Counted from the stretch's first letter, positions 1 to 61,505 are shown. The stretch is 64,000 nucleotides of DNA from Monoplex corrugatus (GCA_030674185.1 CM060305.1:169879995-169943994), one strand, 5' to 3'. The notes: generated by a model not told the origin, from the sequence alone. Numbers and translations: made by a program.

Positions 1-300
1 TAGGTTGCTGATGGACTGAGAAAGGAAGTTTGTTCCAGGAGAGTGGACCAGAAACAGAGAAGGCTCGTGGACCATAGGTATTGAGCTTAGTGCGTGGAAA
101 GAGAAAAGTCAGAGGATCGGAGGCAGAGCGGAGGGTACGTGAGGGAACATAGATCTCAAGTAGGCTTGACAGGTAATCGGGGGCTGCGTTATTGAGGCTT
201 TTGTAGCACATGGTGTCTAGTTTGTACTGTATGCGCTTTGATACAGGGAGCCAGTGAAGTTGTGCCAGGAGAGGAGATATGTGGTCAGCTTTTTTCTTTT
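1..300 (-). mobile_element. CR1/L2-like non-LTR retrotransposon, C-terminal fragment (family copy A)
   Basis: Reverse complement of the same reverse-transcriptase C-terminal tail seen at 5740-6010, 43440-43560 and 59015-59420 (NAAPDYLSSLLEIYVPSRTL, PLSWNKLPLSVRQQP). Cut by the window edge on its 3' side. 5'-truncated around 300. Confidence 0.85.
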
Positions 301-854
301 TGTATACAAACAATCAAACATGCATATATATATATAAAAAGAAACAAACAAAAAACTTAGTTCTGGCCTGAAGGACAGAATAAAAACAAACAGCAGCCAA
401 TTCCAAAAAGGGAAACCATTATCAGTAGACACTTAACATGACCACAGTTTTCCACACTTTTGTTCTGTATTTCTACAGGAAAAATGTCTCTACTGCTAAT
501 GACAACCATTTTTATGACAGAAGTTACACAGAAAAAGACCAAAGCCTGACCTAATGATGACTCTGAAGAGACAACTTCCTCCCTTGTAAAACAGAAGTTC
601 TCTTCATGAATGCAAGCTGCACTGTCATAAGACTATTCTGACAGGCCAGGTTGATCGGCTACTGATCTGGTAACAAAACTTGGTTAAAATTTTGCAACAA
701 ATTGACAGATAGGGATAATAAAATCTCACAAGATATCCATAAACTGTGTGAGTATAATGGACAATAACATGTCTGACAATGTCCCTTTTTGTACAGAAGT
801 TATAACCAAAAAGAAAAATCCATATTTTATAAAGTCTGTATTTCATACATTGAC
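301..854. other. Intergenic/intronic sequence, nothing recognised
   Basis: AT-rich sequence with no open frame showing a known domain. Probably the intron downstream of CPS exon 23. Confidence 0.5.
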
Positions 855-2112
855 TCCACAGAAAAAGACATCAATACCAGACTCGGAAATGCCTGGGGCA
901 CTCTAAATCAACTGGAAAAATCTGGAAATCCAATCTACAGGACAACCAGAAAAGCAACTTCTTCCGAGCAGCAGTAGAGTCCGTTCTTACATATGGCTCA
1001 ATCTCTTGGACTCTAACAACGACATTGGAGAAGATTGATGGAGCATACACATGAATGCTGCATGCATCCCAGAACAGATCATGGAGAGAACATCCAACTA
1101 ACAAAGAACTATATGGTAAGATCCCACCAATCAGTAAATCAATACATCAACAAAGACTGCGTTTTGCGGGACACTGCTGGCGTAGCAAAGAAGAACTGGT
1201 GGGAGATGTTCTACTATGGAGACCCAGTCACAGCAAACAAAGACCAGGACGTCCAAAGAAGACCTTCATCGACCAACTGATGGATGATACAGGCTGTCAG
1301 TATGATGAACTACCTATTGGCTGCATTCGCCGATTCCTTTCAACCGATGCTGCATCTAAACTAGTAACTTCCCTTGTTCTGTCACGCCTGGACTACTGCA
1401 ATGCTCTTTTATCTGGCCTACCAGCTTCTCGTCTCCTTTGCCTGCAACGCTTACAAAATACAGCTGCCCGCCTCGTCCTTAGAAAGAAAAAAATTGATCA
1501 TGTTAGTCCCCTCCTTCGGTCTCTGCATTGGCTTCCTGTCGCTGATAGAATCAAATACAAAATAGACACCTTATGCTATAAATCTACTCATCATTCTGCT
1601 CCATCCTATCTCTGTGACAAGATCAAAATTCGTACATCAGCTCGCACCTTGCGCTCTTCCTCTGATACTCTTACCCTACAAATTCCCAAGGTTAGACTCT
1701 TAACCGTTGGTCAGCGCTCTTTTTCTGTCTCAGGACCAGCTGCGTGGAACAATCTTCCCCTATCGCTCCGGACCACATCTACTCTTTCCGCATTTAAGTC
1801 AGGTTTGAAAACTCACCTCTTTCCACGTCAATGAATTTCTGAGGCCTTTTTCGCCGTTTTTTACTGCTATTTTTCCATTGTTCATAATTTCAGCATTGTA
1901 TGGACATTTATGCCTATTTTTGACTTAACTGATTGTTTTACAAATGTTCATCTTTGAGTGCGATCCTGCGTGTGATTGGTGAGTGAGCGCGCTTTGATTT
2001 GATTTACCAAGATTTAGCGCGATATAAATATTGTAATTATTATTATTACTGCAATGTCTGACAGAGAAGGATGGAGGAAACGTGTCATGGATAGCCGAGC
2101 AAGCTCGACATG
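855..2112 (+). mobile_element. Decayed APE-type non-LTR retrotransposon C-terminus, split by another element
   Basis: Frames from 855 to 1319 resemble the tail of an endonuclease-reverse transcriptase (ESVLTYGSISWTLTTTLEKI, RLRFAGHCWRSKEELVGDVL, RPGRPKKTFIDQL). The typical last residues (AMSDREGWRKRVMDSRASST then stop) resume at 2051-2112 after a 727-bp insertion. Confidence 0.75.
1320..2046 (+). mobile_element. CR1/L2-like non-LTR fragment inserted in the preceding element
   Basis: Codes LVLSRLDYCNALLSGLPASR, LQRLQNTAARLVL, LLRSLHWLPVADRIKYKIDT and FSVSGPAAWNNLPLSLR up to a stop near 1834, then a 3' tail ending GCGCGATATAAATATTGTAA plus (ATT)n. CTGCA flanks both ends (around 1321 and 2047) and may be a short target duplication. 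Confidence 0.8.
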
Positions 2113-2524
2113 ATTGATTGATTGTATTTTAAACCTGTCAACATCATTGTGACCTTGTGACCTTGAAGAAGCATGAGATGAATTAAAACTTCCCATGGAG
2201 TGAGGACAATGAAAGACTGTCACAACAATGTAAAAACAATGTAAATATTATCACAAGTTCACTGTCACAACAATGAAAAAAACAATGTAAATATTATCAG
2301 AAGTTCTTGAAAAAGTACTGTTCACATACCATCTTAAAAAATGCAGACTATATGTAATTTTTTCTAGTCCATTGTGACCTTGATCTTGATGCCCTGATTT
2401 CCAAACTTATGCATTTGTGACTCCACAATGTTCTACACCGTTGATCCAAATTTGGTTAAAAGCTATCCAGAAACTGCTGAAAAAATCTTCTAACACATTT
2501 TTGTCAAAGACATGTACAACACAC
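2113..2524. repeat. Dispersed-repeat-like sequence, includes CCTTGATCTTGATGCCC block
   Basis: Holds a short direct repeat (ACAATGTAAATATTATCA near 2238 and 2282). At 2370-2480 there is a block (GTGACCTTGATCTTGATGCC, later ATCCAAATTTGGTTAAAAGC) that recurs at 60070-60190. Unclassified. Confidence 0.5.
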
Positions 2525-2735
2525 ACAGGAACCAGAAGAACAAGAAAACCAATGTAAGCGCGTATTTAACAAAACAAGACAAAACAAGCGCAAATTTTCG
2601 GCCAACTTTGGCCTTTGTCAAGTGCGAACGGACAGTCACAAACAGACCACAAACACCAAACAACGGATAATAAAAACAGGACTAAAAACTTCCCTGCTGC
2701 CTCGTCCAGACACACACTTCTCCAACCAATATGAG
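2525..2735 (+). mobile_element. Foldback element, single arm
   Basis: One arm of the palindromic family seen complete at 17304-17713: AGGAACCAGAAGAACAAGAA, AACAAGCGCAAATTTTCGGC, and the core CTAAAAACTTCCCTGCTGCC. The second arm is missing. It ends about 40 bases from the donor of CPS exon 23. Confidence 0.8.
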
Positions 2736-2774
2736 AGCAAAGTTGTTGTTTTTTAAAAAACAATCAAAACTGAC

Positions 2775-52338
<49,564 letters not shown>

Positions 52339-52345
52339 GGTACAT

Positions 52346-53089
52346 GCCAATCCAGAGCTCCAGTTCTAAACTGAAGCACCTCAGTCTTTGAATCTGAAAT
52401 ACCATTAAATGTACTGAGGTGAACATTCAGCCATAAGGAACAATACAAACTGGTAAATGATTTACACTATGATTTGTTGTATGTCTCAACCAGTTCAACC
52501 AGTTCAACTGACTCAAGAAAGAATACACCCTATGTTACACTGGGCATACTTCTCACAGCTGAAGGGTTCCCTTTCTTAAGCAGCACTGTCTGACATGATG
52601 GAGGAGCAGGCAATGATACCAAGAACCATCTGAGCAAGGAATAGAGCTCCATACATAACCCCAAAGACAAATATCTGCCCTTACTTTCCTTGAGAATGCA
52701 GTTCCTATCAACTGTTTGCCTTTATATACATGTACACCTGACCGTGGTTCATGACTGGGGATGATAAAGCAGAAAGAGAAAGAAAATAAGCACCACATTC
52801 TTACTGCTGATCCTGAGAAAAATTGGTATTTATAACCTCAACACCCTATGACTTTGGCACCGTCTCCATGGTTAACCTTTTCCTTTTTTTTTCAGGGGGG
52901 GGGGGGGGAATGAAAGGGGATGAAGGAGGGTTGTTTTGGTAGATGACTATGTACAAACTAGTCAAGGATTACCACTCATAGGCAAGAAATTCACTTTCTG
53001 TTAAATCCTCAGCGCACTGGGTTTTTAGAAAGACTTGAGTTATATTATCTGATTATTTCAGAACTATACAGCGTGTACCTTCATGCATA
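52346..53089. other. CPS upstream flank; no promoter element recognised
   Basis: Expected to hold the 5'UTR and promoter. I see no convincing TATA box or CpG-rich stretch. A G-run (about 10 bases) lies near 52897. The transcription start cannot be placed. Confidence 0.4.
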
Positions 53090-53492
53090 CATTCCTTGGG
53101 TAAGGGCTATTTTGCATGAGCTCTGGACATGTTCTACTGTTTATTTGCCCTGTAAGAGCAGGCACACAGGTCATCAGATTTTCCCCATTTCACTGTATTA
53201 GCATTTGAGGGCAGGAAGTCATACATGGATCTGAGGATGAAACTGATGATCAGAGGAGCCACATGCCACATGTCATTCCAGCTGACAGTTCTTTGGAGTG
53301 CATTTTCCTACACTGTCCATTGCCCTGTTGGCCTTGCTGAAAAGCTTTCTAGATTCTTTTGGATTCTTATCCTCTTCTTTCTAATCTCTTGTATTACCGT
53401 GTCTCTCTTTGTTTTGCCCTTGGCCTTTGACCACCATTCCATTTCTGTTGATCCCAGCTGATTTGTATGTGTCCTTTTATTTCTCCGACCTT

Positions 53493-54092
53493 GAGACTTC
53501 CCTTCACCATGTTCACTGCCTCCCACACTTCCCTTCACCATGTTCACTGCCTCCCACACTTCCCTTCACATGTTCACTGTCTCCCACACTTCCCTTCACC
53601 ATGTTCACTGTCTCCCACACTTCCCTTCACCATGTTCACTGTCTCCCACACTTCCCTTCACCATGTTCACTGCCTCCCACACTTCCCTTCACCATGTTCA
53701 CTGCCTCCCAGACTTCCCTTCACCATGTTCACTGCCTCCCACACTTCCCTTCACCATGTTCACTGCCTCCCACACTTCCCTTCACCATGTTCACTGCCTC
53801 CCAGACTTCCTTCACCATGTTCACTGCCTCCCACACTTCCCTTCACCATGTTCACTGCCTCCCAGACTTCCCTTCACCATGTTCACTGCCTCCCACACTT
53901 CCCTTCACCATGTTCACTGCTCCCACACTTCCCTTCACCATATTCACTGCCTCCCAGACTTCCCTTCACCATGTTCACTGCCTCCCACACTTCCTTTCAC
54001 CATGTTCACTGCCTCCCACACTTCCCTTCACCATGTTCAATGCCTCCACACTTCCCTTCACCATGTTCACTGCCTCCCACACTTCCCATTTT
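53493..54092. repeat. 31-bp minisatellite, about 19 copies
   Basis: Unit ACTTCCCTTCACCATGTTCA CTGCCTCCCAC. Flanks align with 34640-34700 of copy 1, where the equivalent segment is present once. Confidence 0.95.
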
Positions 54093-55459
54093 CAGCCAGT
54101 TTTCAGTGTGGACTGGACTGATCTCACAACCTTACCTCCCAAGTCCTCAAGCATGCTTAGAAACTGGAACTTTCCCATCTTGATGATGGATTTTAGTGGT
54201 AGCTGCACATTTACCTGACAATGATAGATTGCAAAGTCAGTGAGACCAAGTGGGGCCCAAGCCATTTCCTTATTTATTTGTTGTTTCCTTATTTATTTGT
54301 TGATTCTGGCCATCAGTTCCATTATGCTAGTGTTGATATTGTATATCAGTACAGGCCAGAGGAACTTTGGGATCAGCATGAACTGCAGGCTCTAGACTTC
54401 GTATATGCCATTTGCTTGGTTTCAATGCCCATTTCTGCATTTTTCAGGGGGTGTCATACCACCTTATTCTAAGACTCTTGACTGGTTCTTCTGCCACTGT
54501 TCGAACGGCTTGTATAGTGAAGTAAACGTTATTGTTTTGGCTAATTTTCCATTTTGCAATGACATGCTTTGCACTTTCTTTGGTTTGAAACTCAGCTTGG
54601 ATGAGGTGATTAACTTGTTTAACTGCTTCAGTATTCTGTGTGATGAAGCATTTAGTGTGCTATTATTGTTTGTGGGAATGATTGTTGTGTCATCCATGAA
54701 GACTCTACAAGGGTAATTTGATATCCATTTCCAAGGTTTGTTGGACTCAAGTTGTTCACTGCTGCCCTAAAGATGACCTTCACTGCCAAATGAACAGTAC
54801 TGAAGAAATTGTACAGTCCATTACTATGCAATTTCCAAAGTGATCCAGTCTGTCATGTATTCATTGTGGCATGCTCTACACAGCCAGACACTCCTGGGAT
54901 GCCTCCCTTCTGGACTGATATGTGCAAGTACTCATTTTCTATGAGATATTTTATCAGCCTTGCTGCCATGACAGAGAAGGCAAGGTTCCCTTCAGTGTTC
55001 AGAAACAATGTTGATCCGAACTGGTTCATGTCACTTGAATTCTGTTCCTATGGAATGTACACTCCATCAGCTATCATCCACTGGTTGCTGGTCTTCAACT
55101 TCCTCCATGCTGATCTTATCAGTTTATGAAGCCACTCAAGGACATTGGGATATTTCTTATATAGCAGGCCCAGGTGATGACTGGGTTCTGGCTTTCTTAA
55201 CAACGACTTTACTTCATCCACTGTTGGTAATATGTCGTTCAAGTGGTGCCTTGCTCTGCAAGTTGGAAATGTTTTCCTTAGATGCTGTTCCACAGCTTCT
55301 TTGTCCACTGCGAAAGTCCAACATTTTGGCAACTCAAACAGTCTACTGGCAAGCTGGAAGGGATCTCTGAAGAAGCAGTGTTAGGTCTTTTGCATTTTGT
55401 TCCTTCTCTTCCTTGCTGAGTCTACCTTGCTGAGGGCAATGTAAACCAAGTGACTGCCA

Positions 55460-56790
55460 GCATTCAAGCAAACAGGAACCAAAGGAACACAAAATAGAAC
55501 CAGAATGCATATCTAATGTAACAAAATAAGACAGGCACACATTTTCAGCCAACTGGGCTTTGTCAATTGTACAAAAAATACAATAAACACAAACATACAA
55601 AATTTAGGAGGAAAAAAGGTGTCCCTGATGTTTCCTGCTCAATGAAGCATGAGTGAAGTCTTACTTATTTCTCCAAAATGTGGTATGTTTCAAGATCCAA
55701 GACAAGTGTGACTGCCCGCGCCCAAGCAAACAAGAACCAGAAGAACAAGAAAACCAATATAAGCGCGTATCCAACAAAACAAAACAAAACAAGCGCAAAT
55801 TTTCGGCCAACTAGCCTTTGTCAAGCGCGAACGCACGGTCACAAACAGATCACAGACACCAAACAATGGATAATAAAAATGGGACTAAAAACTTCCCTGC
55901 CGCCTTGTCCACTAAAAACTTCCCTGCCGCCTTGTCCACTAAAAACTTCCCTGCCGCCTCGTCCACTAAAAACTTCCCTGCCGCCTCGTCCACTAAAAAC
56001 TTCCCTGCCGCCTCGTCCACTAAAAACTTCCCTGCCGCCTCGTCCACTAAAAACTTCCCTGCCGCCTCGTCCACTAAAAACTTCCCTGCCGCCTCGTCCA
56101 CTAAAAACTTCCCTGCCGCCTCGTCCACTAAAAACTTCCCTGCCGCCTCGTCCACTAAAAACTTCCCTGCCGCCTCGTCCACTAAAAACTTTCCTGCCGC
56201 CTCGTCCACTAAAAACTTCCCTGCCGCCTTGTCCACTAAAAACTTCCCTGCCGCCTTGTCCACTAAAAACTTCCCTGCCGCCTTGTCCACTAAAAACTTC
56301 CCTGCCGCCTTGTCCACTAAAAACTTCCCTGCCGCCTCGTCCACTAAAAACTTCCCTGCCGCCTCGTCCACTAAAAACTTCCCTGCCGCCTCGTCCACTA
56401 AAAACTTCCCTGCCGCCTCGTCCACTAAAAACTTCCCTGCCGCCTTGTCCACTAAAAACTTCCCTGCCGCCTCGTCCACTAAAAACTTCCCTGCCGCCTC
56501 GTCCACTAAAAACTTCCCTGCCGCCTTGTCCACTAAAAACTTCCCTGCCGCCTTGTCCACTAAAAACTTCCCTGCCGCCTTGTCCACTAAAAACTTCCCT
56601 GCCGCCTGGTCCACTAAAAACTTCCCTGCCGCCTGTCCAGTGGGTCAGAAATGGTATGTTTGTTTCCAATATCTTTTGTGTACGCTTGACAAAGGCAAGT
56701 TGGCCGAAAATTTGTGTCTGTCCTGTTTGGTTATATGAAATAAGCACTCTGAGTCTATTTTGTGTTTTTCTGGTTCCCGAAGGCACTGTG
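55460..56790. mobile_element. Foldback element with expanded core, inserted in the R2/NeSL-like copy
   Basis: Left arm GTGTGACTGCCCGCGCCCAA, AACAAGCGCAAATTTTCGGC (55690-55880), then a 27-bp array, then the complement arm (CTTGACAAAGGCAAGTTGGC near 56690). A more diverged arm fragment lies at 55470-55570. Confidence 0.82.
55890..56640. repeat. 27-bp minisatellite, about 28 copies
   Basis: Unit ACTAAAAACTTCCCTGCCGC CTCGTCC; T/C variants mixed. Present once in other foldback copies (for example 17446-17472). The period is a multiple of three, giving 9-residue repeat frames on both strands that are not genes. Confidence 0.97.
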
Positions 56791-57005
56791 TTCTGCTTTC
56801 ATTTAACCCTTGCTTCTCCAATTCCAGGGCAGTCTTCATTTTTTTCTTAAGATTCTCTTTTCTCCTCAAGACAATGTCCATCTCTCCTTACTGTCTGGAT
56901 TTTGGAGCAGGTATTTCACCTTTGACTGTTTTATTCCATAGGCATTCATACATGTTGTACATACAATATCTCTAAATGTAGCTAGTATGTATTCCAGGCT
57001 GCTCT

Positions 57006-57337
57006 TGCCATGTGGGACCTGATGCTACTATCCCTAAGCAATACAATGTTATGGCATGACAGGCCATGTGGGACCTGATGCTACTATCCCTAAGCAATAC
57101 AATGTTATGGCATGACAGGCCATGTGGGACCTGATGCTACTATCCGTAAGCAATACAATGTTATGGCATGACAGGCCATGTGGGACCTGATGCTACTATC
57201 CCTAAGCAATACAATGTTATGGCATGACAGGCCATGTGGGACCTGATGCTACTATCCGTAAGCAATACAATGTTATGGCATGACAGGCCATGTGGGACCT
57301 GATGCTACTATCCCTAAGCAATACAATGTTATGGCCT
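57006..57337. repeat. 56-bp minisatellite, 6 copies
   Basis: Unit GCCATGTGGGACCTGATGCT ... TGTTATGGCATGACAG, nearly perfect. Confidence 0.95.
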
Positions 57338-57567
57338 CTAAGTTGAAGACCAAAAGAAACATACATACACGTAATGAGTATACCCAATGCGGTCGCTCAA
57401 AGTCAAATCCAAGTTTAACATTTTACATTGTATGATTTTTACCCCATCGATCATGATGACGGATAAAATGAAATCTAAATACCGACTGGTAAAACTGAAC
57501 CGGCCTGTGAAGCATACAATCTGTCCCACATATTCTTCATTTGAATCCGTCACACATTGGTTAATGA

Positions 57568-57645
57568 ATTGAGAGAGAGAGACAGAGACAGAGACAGACA
57601 GAGAGAGACAGACAGACAGACAGAGACAGAGAGAGACAGATGGTA
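57568..57645. repeat. (GACA)n/(GA)n microsatellite
   Basis: Run of GAGAGACAGA and GACAGACA motifs. Confidence 0.93.
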
Positions 57646-57825
57646 GAATACTAGAATAAACTAGCATAACTTTACAATACTTCAAACTTTCAGTGCATTC
57701 GTTACAATATCATAGGCAAGTGGTTTTGGAAGCAAAGGACAGAAATAGGTACAACAAACAACATGCTGAATATGCATGCAATGTGATGCATACGGCGATA
57801 AGCTTGGTAGATCTAGACTTGCTAC

Positions 57826-58023
57826 ATGCAACGTACCTTGCTGGTTCAGTCAGTCTGTTTACAGCAACAACGTACCTTGCTGGTTCAGTCAGTCTGTTTA
57901 CAGCAACAACGTACCTTGCTGGTTCAGTCAGTCTGTTTACAGCAACAACGTACCTTGCTGGTTCAGTCAGTCTGTTTACAGCAACAACGTACCTTGCTGG
58001 TTCAGTCAGTCTGTTTACAGCAA
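57826..58023. repeat. 39-bp minisatellite, 5 copies
   Basis: Unit CAACGTACCTTGCTGGTTCA GTCAGTCTGTTTACAG, with ACAGCAA joining copies; perfect. Open frames over it are artefacts. Confidence 0.95.
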
Positions 58024-58289
58024 GCTTGGCCCTTCGAGTAAGTGGCTTGATCACCGTCGGACTAACAGTAAAACGTTTGTGGAGTATAATCGACCCTACT
58101 ACAGCAAGTTTGCGATGTTGTGTCAGTTTTCAACTCGCGCAGTGAGGAGTTATAAGTAGCGATCAAGGCGAGGGGTGGGGGACTGGGGGGAAGGGTTCAC
58201 CGTTGGGCCGCAGTGACTTGATGGGAAGAAGGAGGAGGTGAGTGGAGCTGGTGGTGAGGGTACCCCCTTTGTTTGACGTCATAGACACC

Positions 58290-58680
58290 ACGCTATGGGC
58301 GCGATAGTCAGATGGGTATCTGTATCTGTAGGATACGTCGCTGTCGTCAAACGTACGGAATCGGTTCGATCCTGCCTGGGTACCTTCCATTACCTGCTGG
58401 TGAGTAAAGAGTGGAGATTTTTCCGATCACTTTAGTTACTGTGTGCGCAGACCCGTTCGTATCTGAACCCTCTTCATATGTACACGCACGCAGAACGTCA
58501 AATGTACATGTTACAGATACTATCAGTTATGTGGCTTGTGGAAAATAGATCTATAGGCCTACAATAACATCCAGCATGCAGGCTCACCAATGACGTAGTA
58601 TGCAGACTGTGCATCAGTTTACAGACTGCCTGGATAGTGCAGGTAAAACAACTCTCACACGAGAATATTGGAACGATAAA
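58290..58680 (+). mobile_element. SINE-like dispersed repeat (GTTAAAGATCC family)
   Basis: tRNA-like head (GGATACGTCGCTGTCGTC, GGTTCGATCCTGCC B-box-like), then GTGGAGATTTTTCCGATCAC, CTCTTCATATGTACACGCAC, TACATGTTACAGATACTATC and GTAGTATGCAGACTGTGCAT. Confidence 0.75.
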
Positions 58681-59014
58681 AACAAACAAAAACAAAACAC
58701 GCACGCACGCATGCACACACACATACACAAACACACACAAACATACATACACATACACAGTCATGCCATTCTATAATCTTCTTTTTTATACAAAAATTAA
58801 TAAAATCAAAAGAAATATTCGTTTCCAACAGAAGCATTTAAGGCAACCTTACAACTTCAATGCCACATTTTGAAGATAAAAAAAGAACATATACAACTAT
58901 AAAACAAAACCCCCAAAAGTCTTAACGCGTGTACAGAACCTTGAAGTCCATGATTCCTTGAGGTCTTGACAGTTTTTCTTCAGACAGTGTAATCATGGCC
59001 TACCATTGCCTACC

Positions 59015-59552
59015 CCCCCCCCCCCATACAGCGCATTCAAAACAATGCTGCACGCCTTGTACTCAAAAAGAAAAAAGCTGACCACATATCTCCTCTCCTG
59101 GCACAACTTCACTGGCTCCCTGTATCAAAGCGCATACAGTACAAACTAGACACCATGTGCTACAAAAGCCTCAATAACGCAGCCCCCGATTACCTGTCAA
59201 GCCTACTTGAGATCTATGTTCCCTCACGTACCCTCCACTCTGCCTCCGATCCTCTGACTTTTCGCTTTCCACGCACTAAGCTCAATACCTATGGTCCACG
59301 AACCTTCTCTGTTTCTGGTCCACTCTCCTGGAACAAACTTCCTCTCTCAGTCCGTCAGCAACCTACTTTTGTCTCCTTCAAGTCCGCTCTCAAAACTCAC
59401 CTTTTCTCCTCTGCATGAAATCCTGACCTCACTCAATCCCCTCTGCAGCCTGTCTCCACTCGGAGGGGAATCACATTGTAATATATAATTGTATATAATA
59501 TGCTCTCTATAATTTTCCATTGCTTTTATTCTTTCTCCCCCTTTATAGCCGT

Positions 59553-59583
<31 letters not shown>

Positions 59584-59690
59584 CGTGCGTGCGTGCGTGT
59601 GTGTGCGTGCGTGCGTGTGTGTGTGTCTGATTTTATCAAGATTTTGCGCTATATAAATAAAATATTGTATTGTATTGTTGTATTGTATAA
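59015..59690 (+). mobile_element. CR1/L2-like non-LTR 3' end (family copy E)
   Basis: Longest copy of the C-terminal tail: IQNNAARLVLKKKKADHISP-like, LLAQLHWLPVSKRIQYKLDT, then NAAPDYLSSLLEIYVPSRTL to a stop at 59418, 3'UTR with (TG)n at 59545-59630, and a TATTGTATTGTATTG end. Non-functional fragment. Confidence 0.9.
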
Positions 59691-59789
59691 TATCCGTTAC
59701 TGTGACCTTGAAAAACTTTCATATGAAATGAAACTTGATGTGCATCAAGGGCAAGGATAGACTGTCACAAGTGCCAAACACATTTCAGT

Positions 59790-59945
59790 GGCAAGAAGCC
59801 CTGGGGACAGCTGGACAGCAGAAGGTCCTCTGAGGAATGCCCCCTCAAGCAAATGCTCCAGTCTTATAAACTCTTGTACTCTGAACGGAACCGGGACACA
59901 GCCAGGTCATGACTTTTGCTGACCTCCTGCTGCCACCATTGCCTA
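59790..59945 (-). mobile_element. 3'UTR fragment of the R2/NeSL-like element
   Basis: AGCTGGACAGCAGAAGGTCC, ACTCTTGTACTCTGAACGG and CACAGCCAGGTCATGACTTT match 30300-30430, the 3' end of the intronic copy. Confidence 0.7.
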
Positions 59946-60049
59946 CCCCCCACCCGACCCCTTACAATTGTGAGAATAGACTTACGTATTGCTAGACGTC
60001 CTTAAGAAAGTAGGCTGCTGTTCACACACCTTCATCGAAAAGTGCTGAT

Positions 60050-60195
60050 TTTAGGCATATACGTTGGTACATGTGACCTTGACTTTGGTGCCCTACCTCT
60101 CAAACTGCGTGATCCTTCTTTCGTGACTTCTCAACGGTCGACACCTTTGACCTAAATTTGGTAATCGTGGATCTATAAACAGCTGAAAAACTTGT
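60050..60195. repeat. Dispersed repeat block
   Basis: GTGACCTTGACTTTGGTGCC ... GACCTAAATTTGGTAATCGT, similar to 2370-2480. Confidence 0.55.
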
Positions 60196-60261
60196 GTTCA
60201 TGTTCACTGTTTATGGCCCAGTCTGCCAGCAGAGCTGTATGATGTATATCATGGCTAATAC

Positions 60262-60903
60262 AGTGGAAACCTGATATAACAGGGATGATGGGACCAAATC
60301 AAAATCCCTGTTATATCAGATCCCTGTTATATCAGATATCAAGGGAAATGCTTGCTTTTTCTCGACAGCCTGGATGATCTCATATTTCTTCTCAATTGAA
60401 AGGCATTTTCTTTTACGTTTGTTGTCAGCGGTGGCCATTATGAGCAATAGCAATGAGAATCAGAATCAGCAAGAAAGCTAAGAAAATAGAAAGATAAACA
60501 GTAGATCTAGGCCTAGATCTGGTCTGGTGTAAGTGTGCAGTAAGCTTACAAACTGAATGATGGCGCAGTCAGTCACTGACTCAGTGGCCTCAGGCCTACA
60601 CGCTTGCGCGCGCATTACGCTCGCATTGCGAAGCGTTCTTTCAGTGTACAGTACACAGTATACCAAGGCTAGCCTAGATCTAGATCTAGGCCTACTGCGT
60701 GGCGTGCTGAGTCTAGGCCTAGGCCTTTCTGCTGCAGAGCCCGTCTCGGCATCCCTGCTATAACCGATCGAGCCCTCTTGTCTCCCTGTTATTGCCGATA
60801 AGTTTTAATAGAGACAAAGAGGAAGAAAAAATGGGGATTGAAAAAAGCCCTGTTATATCCGGATTCCTGTTATAACCGGTCCTGTTATAAATGGTTTCCA
60901 CTG
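60262..60903. mobile_element. pogo/Tigger-like non-autonomous DNA element
   Basis: Ends CAGTGGAAACCTGATATAAC and GTTATAAATGGTTTCCACTG, flanked by TA. Internal CCCTGTTATATCAGATCCCT repeats near both ends. No transposase seen. Assigned from TIR style and TA target. Confidence 0.7.
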
Positions 60904-61114
60904 TACCACACTAAAACTACTCCCAAGTTTAACTAAAAGTAACAGCGAATAAAAGCCAAGCTCATGATTATCCTCTCAAGGCTATGCATTAAAAAGTCTT
61001 TCCCATACGTCTTATCATATAAAAGATGAAATTTATTCATCTCTAGTAAAATCTTGAAAATTTCTAGTTTTGCACATGGAGGAACATCTCTGAACAGGTT
61101 CTTTATGGATTTAT

Positions 61115-61345
61115 TTGTGTAGATTAGGAAAAGACAAGCAATATTTATAGGACATTTTATGAGGCAAGAGAAACTGGAGCACCTAGTCACAACAGGAAAG
61201 CTGGAGGGAAAAGGAGCACCAGGAGGAAAACATTGGACGGACTTGCAGAGTGACTGAGGACAGAGAGGGTAGGAGATGTACTTGCAGCAACAAGGGATAG
61301 ATTTGTATGGAGGACCATGATCGCCAACCCCATGCGTTCAGTAAG
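61115..61345 (+). mobile_element. APE-type non-LTR 3' fragment
   Basis: Nucleotide match to 38215-38440: GATTAGGAAAAGACAAGCAA, GGACATTTTATGAGGCAAGA, GACGGACTTGCAGAGTGACT, GATCGCCAACCCCATGCG. Frame broken. Confidence 0.82.
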
Positions 61346-61369
61346 AGGGTGTTAGATGCTAAGTTTTGT

Positions 61370-61505
61370 TTTCAGTTTCTCAAAATGACGTCTCCGCGCT
61401 CGGAACGAATTCCATATGCACTAACGTCACAGGTGCCACGTGTATGGTGACCGTGACACATGCCTTAAGCCTGCACATAAACTCATGAGCTGGCCAGGTC
61501 TTGAG
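61370..61505 (+). mobile_element. SINE-like dispersed repeat (GATGACGTCTC family)
   Basis: CAAAATGACGTCTCCGCGCT, CCATATGCACTAACGTCACA, TTAAGCCTGCACATAAACTC. Confidence 0.7.

Larger units (their letters stand above)
53090..56960 (-). mobile_element. Second copy of R2/NeSL-like element, decayed and interrupted
   Basis: Minus strand: linker (56790-56960), RT pieces (LLYKKYPNVLEWLHKLIRSA, MDDTTIIP, SSKLSFKPKKVQSMSLQNGK), STEMEWWSKAKGKTKRDTVI, then QQGQW-like and VSWNDMWHVAPLIISFILRS. Stops and indels throughout. It is uninterrupted at the site where copy 1 carries the CR1/L2-like insertion, but is itself interrupted by a 31-bp array and by a foldback element. Confidence 0.83.

Noticed and set aside
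55678..56850. 390-codon frame of LKTSLPPRP repeats
   Set aside because: Produced by the 27-bp array within the foldback element; four frames are open at once.
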